From assembly GCA_018398805.1 (NCBI GenBank), contig JAGFBZ010000363.1:1837986-1901985 (forward strand): a stretch of DNA of 64,000 bases, given 5' to 3'. Position numbers and translations under genes: made by a program. The notes beneath the pieces were generated by a model. The model did not search any database. It was not told the origin of the DNA and was given only the letters and a program-made list of their open reading frames with translations. The first letter of the stretch is position 1; each line of letters starts with the position of its first letter. Shown here one piece after another: positions 48,801 through 60,100 of this stretch. The stretch comes from Hirundichthys speculiger (taxonomy: Eukaryota; Chordata; Actinopteri; Beloniformes; Exocoetidae).

Positions 48801-49522
48801 CTACGGTAGCACAGTGTATTTTTGAGGATTACATTAGGCATCATGGTATTCCTGAATCCATACACACAGATCAGGGCAGACAATTTGAATCCGATTTAAT
48901 GAAGGAGCTGTGTGCTCTACTGAAGATTGAGAAAACCCGCACATCCCCATACCATGCCCAGTGTGATGGTATGGTAGAGCGCTTTAATAGAACCCTCAAG
49001 GACCAACTGGCCAAATATTTGTCTCAAACAAGGGGGAGAATGGGTTCAGTACTTACCACAGGTGGAATTAGCATATAACTGCAGTGCTCATTGTAGTACA
49101 GGATTTTCTCCGTTTTTCTTGGCCCATGGTAGGGAGCCACATCTGCCATTACACCTTGCATTAAACTGGGGTCCTACAGCCACATTGGCAACACCAGGTA
49201 CACACCTGCAGCTTATGTCAAAGATGTTACCTCCCGTCTTTCTCTCGCCCTTAGGGAAGCTGCCCAGAGGTCCGCTACCGCAAAACTCCAACAGAAGCGG
49301 CAGTATGATAAACAGGTGGTGTTTCACCCTCATGAGGTGGGGGACTATGTGTTATTAGATGACCCAGCACAACGGATGAACAAGTTGGCAGCTAGATGGA
49401 AGGGGCCATTTGTCATATTGAAACGATTTGATAAGGGAGACACTGTTGGTGTTACATACGAAATTACTGATCCAAAGAAACCAGAATCCAGGAAATGGGT
49501 GGTGCATCACAATAGGCTGAAG

Positions 49523-52500
49523 CAGGGGCGCCGAAAAGGGGGGGTAAAGGATACGGATTATAGGGGCCCATGATTGAGGGGGGCCCAGAGAGGCCCCTAA
49601 TGATGATCAAAATTATAATGAAGAAAAATAATGACACTAAGTTATTAAATAACATATAATCACAAATGTTTTATTTTCAATGCCCTGGTAACAATAACTT
49701 TATTTGTTTTGGAAACATCAGTGCCTGCAGGCCCCCCCCTCCCCCCCCCCTCTGTTTATGTAAAATGGTTCAGTCCGACTGGATCAGCTGCAGGTAGCGA
49801 ACGTGAGGTTTGTCACACAGCGTCACAGCTCAGCTGCAGGAGGAGGAGACGGCATCATGCCTCAACAATCAGGCAGCCAAAAAAGAAAACAAAAGAAATT
49901 AAGAGAGGAGAGAGAGTTGAAGGGTCGACAGTATGTCACCCAGTATTTCCGAAAAAAAGGTGGGTTTGTTGTGGTGGAAAGTTACGGAATATTAACTTTG
50001 TCCCTGTCTGTGGTCTAAAAGCTAGCTCACCTTTTCTCACCATGTTAGCTCAAGAAAACTCTGGATTTTCACATTTTACTGCTATATTAGTTAAATAATA
50101 AATCCAGTCAAACATTTATCAAGCTGTTCTCATTCATTAATAGTTGATCTCCCCTCTGTCAAAATGATGCCTCATTCTGAACAGAGTCAAGTGCAGCAGC
50201 AGCAGCTGTCTGTCAGCCCCCAACTTCCCCTGCCCCTGAACCAGCCCCAGTGCCCCCACATGAGGAAGGAGGTGAGCAGCTGTGTGTGTTGAAATAATAA
50301 TAATAATGATACATTTTTACTATAGTCTCAAAACAATACAAAGGTGAATCTGTTATGGGAAATAATAATTAAAATTAATGAAAAAAGTAATTTTGAACAA
50401 TTTTAATGGTTTAAAAAGCATAAACCCTTTTAAAAAATTAAATAGAAGATGTGCAGTAAGAACAGAGGGGAACATCTGTGGTGTGTGCAGCAGACTGGGG
50501 TGACCGCTCTCAGTCCAATCAGAGAAGTTTACATATTGGTGACTATGGTATTACAAATAGTTATATTGTAGGAAATATTATATAATTAATGTATGTCATG
50601 TACACTCTACAGAGCCAGGTCCAGGTTTGTCAGGGAGGAATGTGGAGGAAGAGATGGAAGAGGACACAAGTGAGAGTGCAGAAACACAGGCAGACAGTGA
50701 GGACGAAGATGTTGAAAGGAATTCAGAGGAAGATGGACTGAATACAGAGAAAGAAAGAGTCAGAAAGACAACAAAGAGGCAGGAAGAGCAACAAGCTGAT
50801 GTTGAGGAAAGGGAAGATCATCTGACTGATGACCCTGGTTTCTGGCCAGCAGACTTAAATGATCAGGATCGGGAGAAAATAGTAAGAAAACTTGCGATGA
50901 GAGAGAAAGAAGTACAAATGCCAAGTGATTCAAAGGGGAAGCCATTCCCCGACTACCTGAATTACACAAAGGCAGCAAATAAAAGAGAAAAGGTGAAGAG
51001 AGACTGGCTGACTTTTAGTCAAAGCAATAATTCGCTTTATTGCATACCATGTGTGCTTTTCTCCCATGTACAGAAAAAGCCGTCCACTAGTGCACTGACC
51101 AGTCAAAATGGATATAAAATGTGTGATGTAAAGTGGCGTCAAATGTACAACAAATTCCCAGTCCATGAGAGGAGTGAGGCACATAGAGATTGCTACTTGA
51201 GATGGAAAAATCTGCAAGGATCTCTTATGAAAGATAGAGGTGTGGATTCTCTGCTAAATAAGGAGTTTCAAACAGAAATAGAGGAAAATAGGGCCATCTT
51301 GGAGAGACTCTTAGACGTAACCCTACACTTGGCCTCAAGAAACCTGCCTTTCAGGGGCAAAACCAAAGACCTAGATGACATTCATAATGGCAATTTCCTA
51401 GGCACACTAGAGCTCTTGTCACATTATGATCCTCTGCTGAAAGAGCACTTTCAAAAAATCAGGGACACAACAAACAAAAACAAAAAGAAGGAAAAGGAAC
51501 CAGGCTAACACATTATCTTAGCTCTGACAGTCAGAATGAGTTTATCAACTTATGTGGTAGACGAGTTCTGAAAAGAATTTTGCAGGAACGGGAGGATGCC
51601 ATATATTATGCTGTCATCTGTGATGCCACACCAGACATTTCCTATACGGAGCAAAATGTGGTGCTAATACGGTATGTTAAATATGACAAAGAAAAAGATG
51701 AGTGGAAAATTACGGAGAGGTTCCTTGAATTCAGGGATTTTCACAAAAAGACAGGGAGTGAGATAGCAGAGATGATTGATGCAGTTCTTTGTGATCATGG
51801 GATAGACATTGGTGATTGCAGAGGGCAGGGATATGACAACGGCGCTAACATGTCGGGGAAAATAAAGGGAGTCCAAGCTCAAATACTGAAGAAAAAACAA
51901 GCTGGCTACTTATTCACCATGTGCCTCCCCACACATTAAATCTTGTTGGTGTGCATGCTGCACAGTCAAGCCCAGAGGTATCCACATTTTTTGGCTGCAT
52001 AAATCGCCTGTACACATTTGTAAGTGGCAGCCCAGAGCGTTGGGCCATCTATAAAGGGCAAACAGGTTGCTCATTGCATCGCCTATCTGATACCCGCTGG
52101 AGTGCAAGGATTGAGGCTGTTAAACCTGTGGCAAAGCACCTACCTTCTGTCATCAAATCCCTTGATAGCATAGTTATGACATGCAGTCTCGCCAGTGAAG
52201 CAAGATCAGAAGCTAATGGTTTGAGGAAATACTTTATGTCATTTGATGCTGTTGTTCTTCTCACTGTCTGGCTGAAGGTACTGCAAAGTATTGACAACAG
52301 GAATGTTATTCTCCAGTCAGGAAAAATATCACTTGACATAGAGGCAGCCAATATCAGAGACTTGACAGAAGAGATGCAGTCTCTAAGAGATGCATGGGAC
52401 TCTCTCCTAGCTGAGGCAAAGCTGATAGCTGGAGAAATTAATGTTACACCTCAGTTAAGCAAGGAGTCCAGCCGGCAGAAGAAAAGGCGGAGATTCCATG

Positions 52501-53559
52501 ATGAAACCTCTGAAGAGGAGAGAACTCAGGAGAGTTCAGAAACAGTGTTTCGGAACACTGTGTTTTATACCGCCATGGACAGTATCATCAGTGACTTGGA
52601 CACTAGGTTCCAGGGCACTGCACATATTGTCAACGAGTTTTCTGCTGTTCTGAAAGTTGGGCAGATTAGTGAGGACAAAATCTCTTCTGTGTGCCAACCA
52701 CTGATCACAAAGTATTCTAGTGATCTTACTCCTGATTTTGAAAATCAAGTAAGACACCTAAACAGTGTATATGCTTCCAACTTCCCCCCTAACCTGTCCC
52801 CTCTTGAACTCCTGAATGCAATTTGTAAGCTGCAGCTGCAAAGCATCTTTGGAGAAGTGTGCATCGTTTTGCGCATATTTTGCACCCTGCCAGTTACTGT
52901 TGCTGGTGGTGAGAGAGCGTTCAGTAAACTAAAAATGATAAAAAACTACTTGAGGTCCACAATGTCTCAGGAAAGACTTTGCAATCTAGCCATGCTGTCA
53001 ATTGAGAGTCAGTTGGCTAGAAAGCTGGACTTCAAAGACCTGTTAAGTGATTTTGCACGTGAGAAGGCTCGGCATTGGGCTTTTGGTGAGAAAAATTGAG
53101 CAAGGACCAGTGATTGAAAGGTTGCAAAAGGAAGCTTGACTCAGTCGGCAACATTATATATTTGCCATTCTTTCATATATTAAGTTCTACATAAACGATA
53201 AGAAATCATATATGACCATTTTGTATTTTGATGGTGTTTTGTTTTTGCTGAGATTTTTACATTTCCAGATTTTTCTCTCCACTGATTATAAATTCTATTT
53301 TTTCATGGAAGAGTTTATTTCCAATTTAAAAATCAGTGTTGCAGCAAATAAATGAATCAAAATGAATTCCATTGTATTCAGAGTGCTCAGTTCTTCCCCT
53401 ACTGTCATGTTGCTCTTCTTTCACAAATATGGTAATGATAGTCAAAAATACCATTAAAATGCATTGTATGTAAAATAGCATCAACAAATTTCGCCGCTGT
53501 GTTGGGGGGCCCGGTAAAGATTCTTTTCATGGGGCCCAAAATCCCTAGCGGCGCCCCTG
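49523..53559 (+). mobile_element. hAT transposon, 4037 bp, nearly intact
   Basis: Flanked by GGCTGAAG on both sides (49515-49522 and 53560-53567). Termini CAGGGGCGCC on the left and CAGGGGCGCCGC (complement) on the right, with GGGCCC-rich subterminal sequence. An 8-bp duplication plus a CAGGG-type terminus identify hAT. Inserted in the gypsy pol C-terminus, so it is the youngest layer of the nest. Confidence 0.96.
49857..53099 (+). CDS. hAT transposase (ZMYM1/TTF-DUF4371 type), three exons, small frameshifts
   Basis: Exon 1 49857-49959 (MPQQSGSQKRKQKKLREERE, basic), donor GTGGGT; exon 2 50185-50271, Pro/Ala/Ser-rich, donor GTGAGC; exon 3 from 50613. Phases join exactly. Exon 3: acidic stretch (about 50630-50760), TTF-type BED-like zinc finger (RDWLTFSQSNNSLYCIPCVLFSH with a later His pair) at about 51000-51200, DUF4371 catalytic core (ICDATPDISYTEQNVVLIRY; GDCRGQGYDNGANMSGKIKG), and C-terminal hAT dimerisation domain (VTVAGGERAFSKLKMIKNYL, SQERLCNLAMLSIE). 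Frame changes near 51500 and 51905 are consistent with small insertions; no nonsense substitutions were seen. Transposase cuts and pastes the element in the nucleus; related domesticated genes include ZMYM1 and ZMYM6-type proteins. Confidence 0.9.
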
Positions 53560-54192
53560 GGCTGAAGGCTTATAAGGGAAGGTTGTCAGAGGAGTCACTG
53601 CACACCACAAAACCCTACGAGGCAGATGGGAGTAGCCCTGCACCTGTTCCTAATCAGTCCACTCTCACAGCATTATCAGGGGCTCTTCCCTACCGACCCA
53701 CGATTTCTTTAGACACTGCACCACAAGCTCAGAGACCAGTGCCTATTACTGATACTGAAGGAAGTTCTCAGGTTCCATGTAGTTCTGATCCGTTACTTAT
53801 ATCAGTAGCACATCCTCCTCTGGAAATACCAGCTGTGGGTGCAGAGTCTCGCCCTTTGGGGGATGCTGATGTAATTGCCTCACCTTTGTCACCCAAGCAG
53901 TCACCTCCGCTGATATCCACACGTAGTGGTCGTCAGGTGCGGCCACCAGTTAGGTATGGGTACAATGATTAATGCATTTCATTTTCTCCGTTTCCTTCTT
54001 TGTTCTTGTTGTTTTTGTTTTTTAAAACTGCTTGGATGTCGGTTATGTTAAGTTTACACTGGTTATTAATCACTTTGTCCAGCAGGGATATTGGTAACAT
54101 ATACTGAATGTTGGCCAAAGGACTCAGTGGACCAAGGCTTACTGGGATACTGTTAGGAACTGTGGACAGTTCTATTTTCAGCAGAGGACGAC

Positions 54193-54542
54193 TGTAAACT
54201 ATTATTTTATTTTCTGGACTATAACCAACTAGTGTTTATTTTATTTAGTATGCTTTTGTTAGAAATACATAATGACAATGTTTATGTGATTTAATGTGTT
54301 TGTGTTAAAAATACATAATAATGTATGAGTTCTGGAATAGAGGATTTTGGTTCCTTCTGGGTGTTCCCCTGGGGACTGTTATTGGGGGGACACGGAGCAG
54401 AGGGGTGCTCGTAAAAGGTTTATTTTGTAAGTTGCCTCTTTGGTGGAAAGTTAAATAAAAGAGAAGCAATTTGCCAACTGTAACCTGTCTTCCTTTCTAC
54501 CCACGAGCCCAACTGGAAGTTACCGGCATAAGTCAGGTTACA
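54193..54542 (+). repeat. Gypsy 3' LTR
   Basis: Same length as the 5' LTR; the visible differences are TTTAATGTG for TTTAATATG and CTGGGGACTG for CTGGGAACTG. Confidence 0.94.
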
Positions 54543-54670
54543 CAATCATTATTTGACATATATCAAATTGATGTCAAAGGATTCATGTCGTGTTGATTTA
54601 TCTTTTTGACCAAATTATGATGACAATTTGATATCAGTGTTTGTCATATTGATCTTGAATTGACATCAGA
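54543..54670. repeat. Continuation of the TTGATGTCAA repeat array
   Basis: Alternating ATTGATGTCAA, TTGACATCA and TTGATATCA motifs, ending GATGCCCACTGGG. It completes the array interrupted at 44017. Confidence 0.6.
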
Positions 54671-54679
54671 TGCCCACTG

Positions 54680-55010
54680 GGCTACCACCCTGAGTTGGGA
54701 GGAGCAGTAGAGAGAAACGGTTCACTAAAAATGAAACTGGCCAAACGCTATGAGGAAACTGGGCTCCCATGGACAAATGCACTCCCATTAGTCCTGATGT
54801 GTCTGCGCATGCGTAAACGGACAAAAATTATTTAAGTCCTTTTGAAATTCTGTTTGGACGACCATCCATGATTGGAATTGAGCTCTCTCCACTGACATAC
54901 CTCAGTGGTGACCTCCCACCAGCTGAAAATGTTGCCAAATGAGCCACCCGGATCCACGCAAGCTTTTGCAGACAGTTCTCAGGCACTCTTCCACCAAAAA
55001 CTGGTCTCTC
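54680..55010 (+). pseudogene. ERV integrase C-terminal remnant
   Basis: The plus strand encodes a stretch with the integrase catalytic-core end (ERN...LK...LAKRYEETGLPW, LPLVLMCLRMR, then FEILFGRP), typical of gamma/epsilon-type retroviral integrases, with a frame change near 54830 and stops after about 54940. It belongs to the flanking ERV, not to the gypsy element, because it lies outside the gypsy LTR. The antisense open frame at 54828-55163 is a shadow. No functional protein could be made from what is present. Confidence 0.75.
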
Positions 55011-55322
55011 TCTCAACACAAGGGCAGAATAACCCTTGAGACCAGTTTCCCGTAGAGGTAGTCTACCCACCATGCGGCAACGATGAAAATTGCTTACTTT
55101 CATAAGCTTCCTCTGGGCTGATCCTGGTTGCAACACCGGTACCTTTATTCCACCGAAGGACACGAGCAGCCCATAAGATTGATCATCATGGCCATCAAGA
55201 CAACCTCTGGTGGCTCACACCACATAGGATGTCCACCAAGCATATAAAAACCAGTTGTTATGTTTGCTGTGTCATTTTATTATGATGTTGTCTTGTTGCA
55301 TAATCCCTTTGGTAAAATCTTT

Positions 55323-55537
55323 GGTTGTGTGAATATTCAATGCTACAGTGCCTGCTTACACCCTTCTTCAACAGTTGGACCTTTTGTTCTACTGCCTCCC
55401 CAGGAAGACACTGAAGAACTGAATGTGGAATTCTTTGAGATATAGGATAATTAAATATGTTGTAAATGTAATAAAAAGGGAGGAGTGTTGTGGAAAATTT
55501 GAATACAGAGGAGGCTCATATTAGACGACTCGCTGCT

Positions 55538-55568
<31 letters not shown>

Positions 55569-56715
55569 TACTGTGGTGATCCTGACTTCACCAGAGTCTG
55601 CTCCCCTCCCCTGCCTGTGGCCCTGAGGCTAATCACTTCCACCTGCTGCCAGTCTACATACTGGGTTTTAAAACCACTGCAGACTTCAGCCTCAGTGCCA
55701 GAGTATTGTTGCCTATGCAGACAGACTTCCTCGTTCTTCACACCAGGCCATGCTCAATTTCACCTGTATACTGGATTACCTTCATTCCTGCCCCTGGCTC
55801 ATCACTAAAACTTGTTTAACTTGTTCCTTTGTCTGGCTGCTTTTGGGTTCAGTTCCTCCAGCACATCACACATAGATCTATGCTTCAACATCGATGGTGT
55901 ACCTCTTTTTAAGTCATCCAACTCACAGATGTGGCCTATACTCTGCAGGTTGTGTGAATATTCAATGCTACAGTGCCTGCTTACACCCTTCTTCAACAGT
56001 TGGACCCTTTGTTCTACTGCCTCCCCAGGAAGACACTAAAGAACTGAATGTGGAATTCTTTGAGATAAAGGATAATTAAATATGTTGTAAATGTAATAAA
56101 AAGGGAGGAGTGTTGTGGAAAATTTGAATACAGAGGAGGCTCATATTAGACGACTCGCTGCTGAGGGGGGGGGGGGGTACTGTGGTGATCCTGACTTCAC
56201 CAGAGTCTGCTCCCCTCCCCTGCCTGTGGCCCTGAGGCTGATCACTTCCACCTGCTGCCAGTCTACATACTGGGTTTTAAAACCACTGCAGACTTCAGCC
56301 TCAGTGCCAGAGTATTGTTGCCTATGCAGACAGACTTCCTCGTTCTTCACACCAGGCCATGCTCAATTTCACCTGGATACTGGATTACCTTCATTCCTGC
56401 CCCTGGCTCATCACTAAAACTTGTTTAACTTGTTCCTTTGTCTGGCTGCTTTTGGGTTCAGTTCCTCCAGCACATCACACATAGATCTATGCTTCAACAT
56501 CGATGGTGTACCTCTTTTTAAGTCATCCAACTCACAGATGTGGCCTATACTCTGCAGGTTGTGTGAATATTCAATGCTACAGTGCCTGCTTACACCCTTC
56601 TTCAACAGTTGGACCCTTTGTTCTACTGCCTCCCCAGGAAGACACTAAAGAACTGAATGTGGAATTCTTTGAGATATAGGATAATTAAATATGTTGTAAA
56701 TTAAATAAAAAGGGA
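55323..56715 (+). repeat. Tandem duplication (about 610-bp unit) upstream of the ERV 3' LTR
   Basis: Unit starts GGTTGTGTGAATATTCAATG at about 55323, 55949 and 56557. Spacings are about 626 and 608, most of the difference being G-run length (29 G at 55540-55568, 13 G at 56165-56177). Each unit ends with the polypurine tract AAAAAGGGAGGAG and the first bases of the LTR (TGTTGTGGAAAATTTG). Two units then run on into AGGAGGCTCATATTAG instead of the rest of the LTR. No gene is seen; the identical 75-aa frames reflect the duplication. Confidence 0.88.
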
Positions 56716-56719
56716 GGAG

Positions 56720-57176
56720 TGTTGTGGAAAATTTGAATACAGAACAACAAAGAACTTCTCCAGATGAAAGAAGTTAACATCTTTATCATGTGTTGTGAGA
56801 ATTTTCCCAGAGAGGAAAAGCAGCAATATGTGAGGGGGGAACCTTTGTTGCACCTACCAAAATGCATATCAAATGAACTCCTTCCTTTTGGTTTTGGAGA
56901 CTGTCTTCACACTTACCAAAATGTTTATTGAACCAGTTCCTGCCTTTTTGATCAGTAAGCTTTCTTTATTGTAAGAGATGTATATTGCCTTTTGGTCAGT
57001 AAAAGAGATGTTAATTTGTATTGCCACAGACTCAACCATCCAGACTACATGCTGTATGATTGACTCTTGCTGTGCGCTCTGCTAAAATAAACTTGGTTAA
57101 TTTGAGCTCTCTGCTGTTGCATTTTGTTAAAGATCTATAATTTTAGTTTGTGCGATTTATGAAAATTGCCACAACA
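56720..57176 (+). repeat. ERV 3' LTR
   Basis: Preceded by AAAAAGGGAGGAG and ends CCACAACA. Shorter than the 5' copy by one internal duplication and small deletions. Confidence 0.88.
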
Positions 57177-58440
57177 GAACTGACACAATCCGACATTCTG
57201 TGTGCATTTCCCTGGCATCTCTTGTGGTGTCAGGAAGATGTACCATCGGCCGATTAAAATATTCTGCATGGCATATTGAATCTTTGTATTAATCATTATG
57301 TATTAAACTCTTTAATTGGTCTTTGTTTTTAGTCTCTTCATTGGCACCAGATAAAAGAACAAGGAAAATTATTTTCACTGCCCAGCACTCCGTTAGTTAA
57401 CTGCTTTTTTTTAAAACTAAATGTGATTATTGTTACCTTTTGTCTTTTTTTTGCACTTGTCTTTTCCAGCTCTCCTCAGCCTGCGTCTCTCATCTCACTG
57501 CTCATCCGTGATGGGGCTTGTTTTTATTTATGCATTTACTGGAATTTTTACATGTGTTCTTTTGCCTTTGTGATTAGTATTTTTTAAAAAAAAAAATTTT
57601 GACCGTCTTTTTGAACCCAAATTCAACCTTGAATCTACTTTGTCAAAGCACACTGAAACTACGTTGGAATTTATATACTGTTCCTGTGAATAAATGAATG
57701 TTTAACATTTAATGCCACAGATTATGTAAATTCAATATTTTTACTCTCAGACTGTAAACATGTTTGAAATGAACAGAATTGTATATGGTAATGTTTTCTT
57801 TTAAATTGTTTAACAAATTTAAAAGAGCACGATTGTAAGAAATCAGCCACAAGTTAGTTCCAAAACTTTCCAAATACTTTTGAAGATTGAAACATGCCAT
57901 TATTTATCTGAACCAGAAACAAAGTCAGAGCAAAGTCTATAAAGTCATCACAAGGTGAGTCCTATTGAAATTAAGGATGTAAACTTTCACCTCAGCTCAC
58001 TATAAATGCCCGAGGCATTACTTTTATGAGCTAATTTGTAGTCGTTTTAACATAACATGAGAATATGAAGACAATATTTAACTTACAGAAACTCTTGAGG
58101 CCGAGGTGGTACGCCTTTTGTTCGGAGACCGCTGGCAAACCGATGATGCGTGATCAGTGTTGTGTGGCTTAATCTTTGTTTCTTTGTAGGTGCATTTGCT
58201 GTTGGCAACACCTTTGCTTCTTTTTTCTCCCTCTGTATTCATGGGAGGAGTTAAACCGGATACACCACCAAATAGCCCACAGCCCCGAGATATCCAGAAG
58301 AACCTGAGCTATGAGCCAAGCAAGATGTAACACATTCACAAATATTAAATATCTCCAGACACTGGATATGAATAAGAAACATTGCTTTCCCACAAAATAA
58401 TTATAAAACAACAATAAAAAACTTAAATACAATTCAAAGA
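57177..58440. other. Intergenic, no gene recognised
   Basis: AT-rich, with several poly(T)/poly(A) tracts. No exon-like or conserved protein frame was found. Confidence 0.55.
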
Positions 58441-58449
58441 CATGCCCCT

Positions 58450-58650
58450 GTCCAACTACTTTGACACCTGTAGCAGGAATCACATTTGAATGAGCTCATT
58501 TAGTTGATAGAAGTGTAGAATTTCCCACTTTAAACATTTTTAATGTTATCTATGTTCTGCTAATTAAATATTGGTTCATGTGATTTGAAAGTCTTTTAGT
58601 TTTAATTTTGTTAAAATTTAAATAACGTCCCAACTTTTTCCAGATTGAGG
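58450..58650 (-). mobile_element. Tc1-like transposon end fragment
   Basis: On the minus strand starts CTGGAAAAAGTTGGGACGT, then AACTAAAAGACTTTCAAATC, CCAATATTTAATTAGC, GAACATAGATAACATT and AAATGAGCTCATTCAAAT, in the same order as the 5' part of the Tc1-like element at 36068. Non-coding. Confidence 0.6.
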
Positions 58651-59485
58651 CGTCTGGACGGTTTTGCTCAAGGTCTCCTTGTTTTTCCACTGATGTTGAG
58701 ACAACTGTACGCCTCTCTGTCTTTGTCATTCCTGAACCATCCAGCATTCTGAAATTACCTCTCTAGAATCTGCAGACTTGGAGAATAGAGAATAAACTCC
58801 GTTTTGCACCTCCGTCATTTGTCAGTGCCTTGTTTAACAGCCGATTGACTGCCTCACCAGAACATACTTAGAGTATAATTTGAGTGTATGCTTATGAGGA
58901 AGATATACCCAAATTTAAACGTAACAAGGTTGTAGATAGGAGACGATTAGTAAAGTTTAGATGTTGTGTCATGTCAGAGACTGAGTGTCAGCCTGTGGTG
59001 GAGCGAGCAGGCAGGTGGGCAAAAGGAATCACAGGGAATTTCCAAAAAAAAAGGATTTTATTCACCCAAACAACCAATCAGGTTGGCCGAGAGGAGGTCA
59101 ACTAAATCAAACTGAACTTAAGCATTTAACATAGTGTCACCACCTGGCTCAAAGGCCGCGACAGTCGGTACCAACAGTTTATATTTAAAAAAAAAAAAAA
59201 CAAACAGTCGCACCAGCACAACACAGACAAAACCCCCAGCCAAATGCTCTGCCAGCCGCGGCCCGACCAACTGGGCCCACAGCCCATTAGCAGAGCTTCT
59301 GACTCCCGCAGCAAACAAAGAGTGGTGACAAAGGAACAGCCCCCCAGAGCAGCCCTCATCACAGCCCTGCAACAGCCTGGAAATGGTCTTAATGGGATGA
59401 GAACCACTGAGCCCAGGTGTGTCTCCTCAGGCTGACGACTTTCCACCTGCAACAGAAAGAAACCAAAAACAACCAACACCACCAC
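58651..59485. other. Intergenic, no gene recognised
   Basis: The frames here (for example 58884-59105 and 59134-59551, both strands) show no known domain and overlap each other in opposite directions. Confidence 0.5.
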
Positions 59486-59607
59486 CTGAGGGGTGTACAA
59501 CGAAGCAAGTTCGATACAGCCAGGCTTTCTTTGAGTGAGCTGGCTTAACAAACCTAAAACTCACCATCAGAGATAACTGGTACCACGACGGTGGTTACCA
59601 ACTATCT

Positions 59608-59862
59608 TTGTTAATCGCCGCTTTCTGCTTTCTGCTCTGTGCGCGTTCACATAAAAGGGGGCGTTTGAAGCGTCATTTGACGCCTATTCCGGATAAAATG
59701 GATAGATGGCGGTCCGTATATTTCAGTCAGGAGGAGCAGGTTTTAATAATGCAGGGCTATGAGGATTTTAAAGAAATCTTTATGGCCAAAAGCAACACTG
59801 TAGGTGCGAATAAAGCCAGAGAGGAGTGCTGGCAAAAAATTGCAGATCGTGTAAATTCGTAA
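59608..59862 (+). CDS. Myb/SANT-like DNA-binding protein fragment of the Harbinger-like element
   Basis: 84 aa. The likely start is the internal KMDRW methionine at 59698. Core WRSVYFSQEEQVLIMQGYED, then TVGANKAREECWQKIADRVNS: the tryptophan-rich helix pattern of the Myb/SANT-like domain (Myb_DNA-bind_5 style) that partners Harbinger nucleases. The last codons read into TTCGTAAAT, which may be a splice donor; the rest of the protein is not seen. A solo first exon in a deleted element is the simplest reading. Confidence 0.5.
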   Translation: MLIAAFCFLLCARSHKRGRLKRHLTPIPDKMDRWRSVYFSQEEQVLIMQGYEDFKEIFMAKSNTVGANKAREECWQKIADRVNS

Positions 59863-60064
59863 ATTATATTTATTTCACCACTTAATGCACCTTAATTAAT
59901 CTCCCTCCCTCTTTTAGAGCGCTTAAACTTTAAACTTAATGCAGCAGATTTAAACATTATGTAGGTCTGACTGTCCCATTATGAATGATAAATGAAAATC
60001 ACTTTAGTTTTTTGCTAAATCTATGTAAAATTAATTTAAGACTTAATATTATCTGTGATACCAA

Positions 60065-60100
60065 TATACACTCACCGGCCACTTTAATAGGTACCCTATC
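60065..60100. repeat. CACTCACCGGCCACTTTA repeat motif
   Basis: ACACTCACCGGCCACTTTAA resembles the terminus of a dispersed repeat that I recall as very common in fish and amphibians. Only this end is seen, inside the Harbinger-like element. Confidence 0.4.

Larger units (their letters stand above)
45847..53972 (+). pseudogene. Gypsy pol polyprotein, with small insertions and one hAT insertion
   Basis: Protease: FIDTGSEISLISE at about 45983. RT: VVLVKKRDGSYRFCIDFRKL, then FSTMDLSSGYWQV, then catalytic YLDDVLVFS at about 47281. RNase H: LLHTDASQSCIGSVLAQ, YDRELWAIIW, ITDHKPL. Integrase: zinc-binding Cys pair CLPCQQ, then catalytic ADITEL, IHTDQGRQFES and VERFNRTLKD. C-terminal tail DKGDTVGVTYEITDPKK. 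The frame is continuous except for small insertions: one A in an A6 run at about 46890, one G at about 48340, one G in a G5 run at about 49031, and two bases near 49200. The hAT follows the NRLK codons; after it the frame continues AYKGRLSEES and ends YGYND at 53972. No nonsense substitutions were seen, and the D-D-E and YLDD residues are intact. Confidence 0.93.
44018..54542 (+). mobile_element. Ty3/gypsy LTR retrotransposon with a nested hAT transposon
   Basis: Two 350-bp LTRs (44018-44367 and 54193-54542) start TGTAAAC and end GTTACA. They differ at two positions that I can see, so the insertion is recent. CAAT on both sides (44014-44017 and 54543-54546) is a 4-bp target duplication. A primer-binding-like CTGGTGGCAGCGG follows the 5' LTR. 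Order gag, protease, RT, RNase H, integrase: a Ty3/gypsy arrangement. No env is seen. It is inserted in the ERV and is itself interrupted by the hAT at 49523-53559. Confidence 0.95.
40908..57176 (+). mobile_element. Old retrovirus-like LTR element (ERV), split by nested insertions
   Basis: LTRs at 40908-41412 and 56720-57176 start TGTTGTGG (TGTCATGG in the 5' copy) and end CCACAACA, mutually inverted ends. GAAC on both sides gives a 4-bp target duplication (40904-40907 and 57177-57180). A primer-binding-site-like TTTGGCGTCACGAACAGG follows the 5' LTR and a polypurine tract AAAAAGGGAGGAG precedes the 3' LTR. Only fragments of coding sequence remain: a gag-type CCHC knuckle and an integrase C-terminus, both broken by stops. 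The LTRs differ by several substitutions and indels (505 against 457 bp), so it is older than the gypsy element it contains. I did not identify protease, RT or env. Confidence 0.85.

Noticed and set aside
54828..55163. 111-aa minus-strand ORF
   Set aside because: The plus strand here encodes the ERV integrase remnant; the antisense frame has no homology that I recognise.
55812..56648. Two identical 75-aa frames as a possible gene family
   Set aside because: Exact products of the tandem duplication in the ERV 3' region, without a recognisable domain.
55323..56715. CRISPR-like spaced repeats
   Set aside because: Units are about 610 bp, fully duplicated with no unique spacers, in a vertebrate ERV.
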